DNA from: an uncultured Eubacteriales bacterium
GTDB taxonomy: Bacteria > Bacillota_A > Clostridia > Oscillospirales > Oscillospiraceae
Length of the DNA: 8,464 bases
Direction: 5' to 3'
Assembly (NCBI GenBank): GCA_900319835.1
Contig: ONPY01000092.1
Location: 1 to 8,464 of the forward strand
Shown piece after piece: positions 4,951 to 8,464 of the stretch. The number at the start of each line of letters is the position of its first letter. Within the stretch, counting starts at the first letter, position 1. Position numbers and translations under genes: made by a program. The notes under the pieces are model-generated. The model made no database searches, was not told the DNA's origin, and saw only the letters and a program-made list of their open reading frames with translations.

Positions 4951-6642
4951 ATGAAAACCCCGTGGACGGACAGCGTCGATCGGCGCTGTCCGCTTTCGGA
5001 ATATCCGCGGCCCCAGATGGCGCGGGACAACTGGCTGTGCCTCAACGGGCCCTGGGACTGCGCCTTCCGCGTCAGCGGGGGCGCGCCCGACCACTTTGAC
5101 AGCCAGATTCTGGTGCCCTTTTCCCCGGAGACGGAGCTCTCCGGCGTGGGCCGCTCTCTCGGCGTGGACGAGACGCTCTGGTATCGGCGCCGTGTCACGC
5201 TGCCGGAGAGCTTTGCCGGCAGGCGCGTTCTGCTGCACTTCGGCGCGGTGGATCAGGAAGCGGCGGTCTGGGTCAACGGCCGCCTGGCTGCGCAGCACCT
5301 GGGCGGGTATCTGCCCTTCGAGACGGAGATAACCGAGCTGATCAATGGCCCGGAGCTTGAGATTCTGGTGCGTGTCCGGGACGAGACCGACGCCGGGGAG
5401 CGCAGCCGCGGCAAGCAGAGGACAAAGCGCGGCGGCATCTGGTACACACCGCAGAGCGGCATCTGGCAGACGGTGTGGCTGGAGGCCGTGCCGCAGGACT
5501 ACATCCGGAGCCTCAAAATCACGCCGGACTATGACCGGGCCTGCGTCCGGGTCGAGGCGGAGCTCTCCGGCTCCGGGCCCGCCTATGCGCGCTTTCAGGG
5601 CGGCGAGTACCCGCTGCCCGCCGTGATCCCGGTCCCGAACTTTGAAGCCTGGTCCCCGGAGCACCCGAAGCTCTATCCCTTTTCTGTCCACTGCGGGGAG
5701 GATCGGGTCGAGAGCTATTTTGCCATGCGCAAGTTCTCCGTGGAGAAGGATGCGCAGGGAAACCCGCGGCTGTTTTTGAACAACGCGCCGTACTTCCATA
5801 ACGGCCTGCTGGATCAGGGCTACTGGCCGGACGGACTGTACACCCCGCCCACGGACGAGGCCATGGTCTTTGACATCCAGACGGCGAAGGACATGGGCTT
5901 CAATATGCTGCGCAAGCATATCAAGGTGGAGCCTCTGCGCTGGTACTATCACTGCGACCGGCTCGGCATGCTGGTCTGGCAGGATATGCCCAGCGGCGGC
6001 GGATCGTATAACCCCGCTGTCATCACCGCCCCTCTCATCACCGGCCTGCACCTGAAGGACAACGCCTACGGACTCTTCGCCCGGAAGGACGAGAGCTGCC
6101 GCGCGGCGTACCAGACCGAGCTTGCCGACATGGTGCGCCATCTGTACAACTGCCCCTGCATCTGTATGTGGGTGCCCTTCAACGAGGGCTGGGGCCAGTT
6201 TGACGCGGCAAAGATGCTTAATCTGGTGCAGCGCCTGGACCCCACCCGGACTGTGGACCACGCCTCCGGCTGGCACGATCAGGGCGTGGGCGAGGTGAGG
6301 AGCCTGCACGTCTACTTCACCCGCTACCGCTTCAAGCCCGATGCGAAAGGCCGGGCAACGCTGCTGAGCGAATTTGGCGGCTACATCCTGGCGGTGGAGG
6401 GCCACCGTTTCAGCGAGAAGATCTTCGGCTACAAAAAGCTGGAAACGCCCGGTAAACTGGCCGACGCGCTGCGGCGACTGTACAGCCGGGAAATCGCTCC
6501 GGCCAGGGCGCGCGGCCTTGCCGCCGCCGTCTACACGCAATTGAGCGATGTGGAGGACGAGCTCAACGGCTTGCTCACCTATGACAGACAAGTGGTGAAG
6601 CTCAATCCAAAAACGGTCAAAGAAATCATCCAAGTGGAATAA
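4951..6642 (+). CDS. Glycoside hydrolase family 2 protein, cytoplasmic
   Basis: A 563-residue GH2 enzyme, a retaining exo-glycosidase family that includes beta-galactosidases, beta-glucuronidases and beta-mannosidases; the substrate is not deducible here. An N-terminal sugar-binding jelly-roll domain (about 25-180) contains DETLWYRRRVTLP and VWVNGRLAAQHLGGYLPFE. A short Ig-like segment (about 185-265) follows, then a TIM barrel with RKHIKVEP (321-328) and LVWQDMPSGG (341-350). The acid/base is probably Glu412 in VPFNEGWG and the nucleophile Glu474 in LLSEFGG. There is no signal peptide, so it should act on imported sugars or glycosides. The protein is short for GH2, with no domains after the barrel. 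ATG 4951 is 7 bases after the ybaB stop with only a weak upstream GAGAG, suggesting translational coupling. Its place in a replication/nucleoid operon is odd. Codon usage looks like its neighbours, so recent transfer is not evident. Confidence 0.93.
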   Translation: MKTPWTDSVDRRCPLSEYPRPQMARDNWLCLNGPWDCAFRVSGGAPDHFDSQILVPFSPETELSGVGRSLGVDETLWYRRRVTLPESFAGRRVLLHFGAVDQEAAVWVNGRLAAQHLGGYLPFETEITELINGPELEILVRVRDETDAGERSRGKQRTKRGGIWYTPQSGIWQTVWLEAVPQDYIRSLKITPDYDRACVRVEAELSGSGPAYARFQGGEYPLPAVIPVPNFEAWSPEHPKLYPFSVHCGEDRVESYFAMRKFSVEKDAQGNPRLFLNNAPYFHNGLLDQGYWPDGLYTPPTDEAMVFDIQTAKDMGFNMLRKHIKVEPLRWYYHCDRLGMLVWQDMPSGGGSYNPAVITAPLITGLHLKDNAYGLFARKDESCRAAYQTELADMVRHLYNCPCICMWVPFNEGWGQFDAAKMLNLVQRLDPTRTVDHASGWHDQGVGEVRSLHVYFTRYRFKPDAKGRATLLSEFGGYILAVEGHRFSEKIFGYKKLETPGKLADALRRLYSREIAPARARGLAAAVYTQLSDVEDELNGLLTYDRQVVKLNPKTVKEIIQVE

Positions 6643-6647
6643 AACGA

Positions 6648-6675
6648 TTCACGGCGGACCGCACTCCGCCGTGAA
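6648..6675 (+). promoter_or_regulatory. Strong hairpin between the GH2 and radical SAM genes
   Basis: A perfect 11-bp stem (6648-6658 with 6665-6675) and a 6-base loop CCGCAC. No T-run follows, so it is not a standard intrinsic terminator. It begins 5 bases after the GH2 stop codon and ends 9 bases before the GGAGGG of the next gene. It may stabilise the upstream message, mark a processing site or modulate translation of the downstream gene. A factor-dependent stop is also possible. Confidence 0.6.
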
Positions 6676-6697
6676 CTGCTGTGAGGAGGGAAATGGC

Positions 6698-7531
6698 ATG
6701 CTGCGCAAGGTGTATCTGGAGATCACCAATGTCTGCAATCTGAGCTGCGCCTTCTGTCCCGGCACCCGCCGCCCTCCGCATTTTCTGTGCGTTGAGGAGT
6801 TTGAAGCGCTGACGGACCGCCTGCGGGGAGAGACGGAATACCTGTACTTTCACCTGATGGGGGAGCCGCTGCTGCATCCGGAGCTGGAGACTTTTCTTCG
6901 TATCGCGGGGCACAAGGGCTTTCGGGTCCTGCTGACTACAAACGGCACCCTGCTGCCGCAGCGGGGTGAGATGCTCCTGAACGCCGACGCCCTGCTGAAA
7001 ACCAACATCTCGCTCCAGTCCTTTGAGGCCAACGCCGGCGGCGAACTGGAGGAGTATCTGGGAAACTGTCTGTGCTATGCCGCGGAATGCGTAGAAAAGG
7101 GAAGGCGCTGCGAGCTGCGGCTCTGGAATCAGGGCGGGCTGGAGGCGCTGAATCCGCGTATCGAGGCCATGTTGGAAGCGGCGTTCCCCAAACCCTGGAA
7201 GAAGAGCCGGGAGGGCTGGAAGCTCGCCGAGACCCTTTGGCTGGAGCCGGGGCAGCACTTTGACTGGCCGGACCTGGAGCATGAGGACCGGGGCGAGTCC
7301 TGCTTCTGCTACGCCCTGAGGGATCAGGTTGGCGTACTGTGTGACGGGACGGTGGTGCCCTGCTGCCTGGACAGTGAAGGGGCGCTGGCGCTGGGTAATC
7401 TGCTGGAAGCGCCCCTGGCCGAAATTCTGGACTCCCCCCGGGCCAGGGCCATGCGCGACGGCTTTGCCCGCCGCGCGCCCGCCGAGCCGCTGTGCCGCCG
7501 CTGCGGCTACGCCGAGCGTTTCGGACGATAG
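6698..7531 (+). CDS. Radical SAM protein with SPASM-like C-terminal domain
   Basis: A 277-residue radical SAM enzyme. The [4Fe-4S] cluster motif CX3CX2C is Cys13, Cys17 and Cys20 in NVCNLSCAFCPG. Further barrel features are FHLMGEPLLHPE (51-62, the GGE-like SAM-binding site) and LLTTNG (78-83). The C-terminal part has a Cys set typical of SPASM or twitch domains: Cys202, Cys204, Cys215, Cys222, Cys223, Cys266 and Cys269, with VGVLCDGTVVPCCLD and LGNLLEAPLAEIL. These domains bind auxiliary Fe-S clusters and are common in peptide-modifying and other maturation enzymes. No precursor peptide gene or transporter is visible beside it, so the substrate is unknown. ATG 6698 has GGAGGG (6685-6690) seven bases upstream; an in-frame GTG at 6671 falls inside the preceding hairpin. 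It is 55 bases after GH2 in the same direction and is the last gene before a strong terminator. Confidence 0.9.
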   Translation: MLRKVYLEITNVCNLSCAFCPGTRRPPHFLCVEEFEALTDRLRGETEYLYFHLMGEPLLHPELETFLRIAGHKGFRVLLTTNGTLLPQRGEMLLNADALLKTNISLQSFEANAGGELEEYLGNCLCYAAECVEKGRRCELRLWNQGGLEALNPRIEAMLEAAFPKPWKKSREGWKLAETLWLEPGQHFDWPDLEHEDRGESCFCYALRDQVGVLCDGTVVPCCLDSEGALALGNLLEAPLAEILDSPRARAMRDGFARRAPAEPLCRRCGYAERFGR

Positions 7532-7538
7532 AAGACCC

Positions 7539-7587
7539 CCTCCCCTCCAAATGTGCGCATCGCACATTTGGAGGGGAGGATTTTGTT
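7539..7587 (+). terminator. Very long hairpin terminator closing the dnaX run
   Basis: A perfect 19-bp stem (7539-7557 with 7561-7579) with a 3-base loop CAT is followed by ATTTTGTT. It starts 8 bases after the radical SAM stop codon. It should end transcription of the dnaX-ybaB-GH2-radical SAM run efficiently and isolate it from the glycyl radical enzyme gene downstream. Confidence 0.9.
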
Positions 7588-7612
7588 GACCCGGCACACA
7601 ATGTTTACAGGG

Positions 7613-7646
7613 CGCGGGAAAAAGCTTTGTTCCCGCGGGGCTTTTC
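7613..7646 (+). terminator. Second hairpin in the leader region of the glycyl radical gene
   Basis: Arms CGCGGGAA (7613-7620) and TTCCCGCG (7630-7637) enclose AAAGCTTTG, which can itself add pairs. GGGGCTTTTC follows, with a short T-run four bases after the stem. It could be a backup terminator to the one at 7539, or an attenuator if the promoter for the next gene lies upstream of it. The sequence alone does not decide. Confidence 0.45.
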
Positions 7647-7675
7647 TGATAGGATGATACCAGTCAAATTATATT
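7646..7675 (+). promoter_or_regulatory. Possible promoter of the glycyl radical enzyme gene
   Basis: CTGATA (7646-7651) and TATATT (7670-7675) are 18 bases apart in a short AT-rich patch. The -35 match is poor. TATTAT at 7672-7677 is an alternative -10. The case rests mainly on position: after two hairpins and about 35 bases before the start codon. Confidence 0.3.
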
Positions 7676-7710
7676 ATTAACAATGAATGTAAGGAGCAGT
7701 GAGAAAGAAT

Positions 7711-8464
7711 ATGACCGACCGTGTAAAACGCATGAAGGAAAGCCTGAAGATCAGCAAATATCCCCTTTGCATCGAGTACTTCAAGCTGGCCAACGAATCT
7801 TTGGATGAGACCGGCGGCGAGCCGACCCTGCTGCGCCGCGCGAAGCTGCACGCCCACGTGCTGGACAACATCCCCATCTTCATCGAGCCGGAGGATCTGC
7901 TGTGCGGCTCCGGCGCGTCCAAGCCCTTCGGCCTGGAGATGCAGTACGAGTACGGCGTGTGGACCCCGGACGAGGTGGAGAGCCTGAAAAGCGAGATCTA
8001 CACCATCGACCCGGACGATGAAGCGGAGCTTTACCGTCTGAACGAGCATTTTGCCGGCAACTGCCTGAACAGCAACCTGGTCGGCGAGATGAGCAAGAGC
8101 CTCGGCATGGACGACCGCATGTGGCCCTTCATGAAGTCCGGCACCATCCTGCCCCCCTGGAAGGACCGCAAGGGCGGCTCCGGCGGCGGCTTTGCCATGA
8201 GCGGCTACGGCCTCGGCCCCGGCTTCTTCCTTGTATGCATCGACTATGAGCGCATCCTGCGCGACGGCGCCCAGGCCATCATCGACGAGGCGAAGCAGTG
8301 CATCAAAGACCTGCGTTACACCTCCGGCGACGCCATCAAAAAGCGCACCTACTGGGAGGCGGTCATCATCGTCTTCGAGGCGTGGATCCGCTTCGTGAAC
8401 CGCTATGCAGACCTCTGTGAGAAGATGGCCGGCGAGGAGACCGACGCTGTCCGCGCCGGCGAGC
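7711..8464 (+). CDS. Glycyl radical enzyme, PFL-like (N-terminal part, truncated by window)
   Basis: The first 251 residues of a pyruvate formate-lyase-like glycyl radical enzyme. The family uses a glycine radical and a cysteine thiyl radical for anaerobic C-C, C-N, C-O or C-S cleavage. Family features are RRAKLHAHVLDNIPIFIEPEDLLCGS (42-67), SGYGLGPGFFLVCIDYERIL (164-183), and a helical KRTYWEAVIIVFEAWIRFVNRYADLCEKMAGEE (211-243) matching the PFL-domain pattern. The catalytic Cys and C-terminal Gly loop lie beyond the window. Substrate class cannot be assigned: decarboxylase, dehydratase, lyase and unknown PFL2 types all share this N-terminus. ATG 7711 is the likely start, but AAGGAG (7691-7696) is 14 bases away; an in-frame GTG at 7699 is only 2 bases from it. 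No activating enzyme is seen upstream; it may lie downstream, outside the window. Confidence 0.9.
   Translation, partial: MTDRVKRMKESLKISKYPLCIEYFKLANESLDETGGEPTLLRRAKLHAHVLDNIPIFIEPEDLLCGSGASKPFGLEMQYEYGVWTPDEVESLKSEIYTIDPDDEAELYRLNEHFAGNCLNSNLVGEMSKSLGMDDRMWPFMKSGTILPPWKDRKGGSGGGFAMSGYGLGPGFFLVCIDYERILRDGAQAIIDEAKQCIKDLRYTSGDAIKKRTYWEAVIIVFEAWIRFVNRYADLCEKMAGEETDAVRAGE

Noticed and set aside
4864..6633. A 589-residue open frame on the minus strand opposite GH2
   Set aside because: It spans almost exactly the GH2 gene, has no recognisable motif, and no ribosome site or promoter was seen for it. The plus-strand GH2 has clear catalytic motifs.
6698..8464. The radical SAM protein as the activating enzyme of the glycyl radical enzyme
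   Set aside because: Glycyl radical activases usually carry a GPG(I/V)R-type N-terminal segment and a WCxNPE-like cluster site; this protein has neither and has a SPASM-like C-terminus. A 19-bp terminator also separates the genes.
1..8464. CRISPR array, tandem repeats or insertion-sequence ends
   Set aside because: No regularly spaced repeats or terminal inverted repeats flanking a transposase were found on reading both strands. The repeated strings I saw are short and lie in tRNA-like sequences.

Overview
The window reads as chromosomal DNA from a GC-rich anaerobic Clostridia member (Oscillospiraceae-like is my best guess). The evidence is a long, Bacillus-type SRP RNA next to dnaX, Firmicutes-style ribosome sites, and two radical-enzyme genes (a radical SAM protein and a glycyl radical enzyme) that fit an anaerobe. 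The left 2.2 kb is visibly less GC-rich than everything from about 2.6 kb onward and looks like the end of an integrated mobile element.

Layout. Positions 1-229 hold a hairpin terminator (146-180) and a near-perfect palindrome (189-213) but no gene I can defend. A small membrane-anchored protein (230-523) and a large serine recombinase (604-2196) form the end module of the mobile element. Convergent to them, on the minus strand, is tRNA-Ala(CGC) (2230-2306) with its own promoter and a terminator that abuts the recombinase stop codon. Upstream of it on the same strand is a truncated tRNA-like 5' half that still has a good sigma70-type promoter. This stretch is the probable boundary between element and chromosome.

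From 2531 rightward, on the plus strand, is a housekeeping block: promoter, SRP RNA (about 2573-2857), dnaX (2891-4561), then ybaB/ebfC (4593-4943). In many Firmicutes recR follows ybaB. Here a cytoplasmic glycoside hydrolase family 2 gene (4951-6642) follows after only 7 bases, then a radical SAM/SPASM gene (6698-7531). A very strong 19-bp hairpin terminator (7539-7587) closes the run. A separate transcription unit then begins with a PFL-like glycyl radical enzyme (7711 to the window end, truncated).

How they work together. SRP RNA (protein targeting), DnaX (replication clamp loader) and YbaB (nucleoid protein) are core functions probably read as one unit. The GH2 and radical SAM genes look like lineage-specific passengers in that operon. 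I see no CRISPR array, no toxin-antitoxin pair and no obvious defence system. The most unusual items are the promoter-bearing tRNA fragment, the element/tRNA junction, and the GH2-radical SAM pair occupying the usual recR position.
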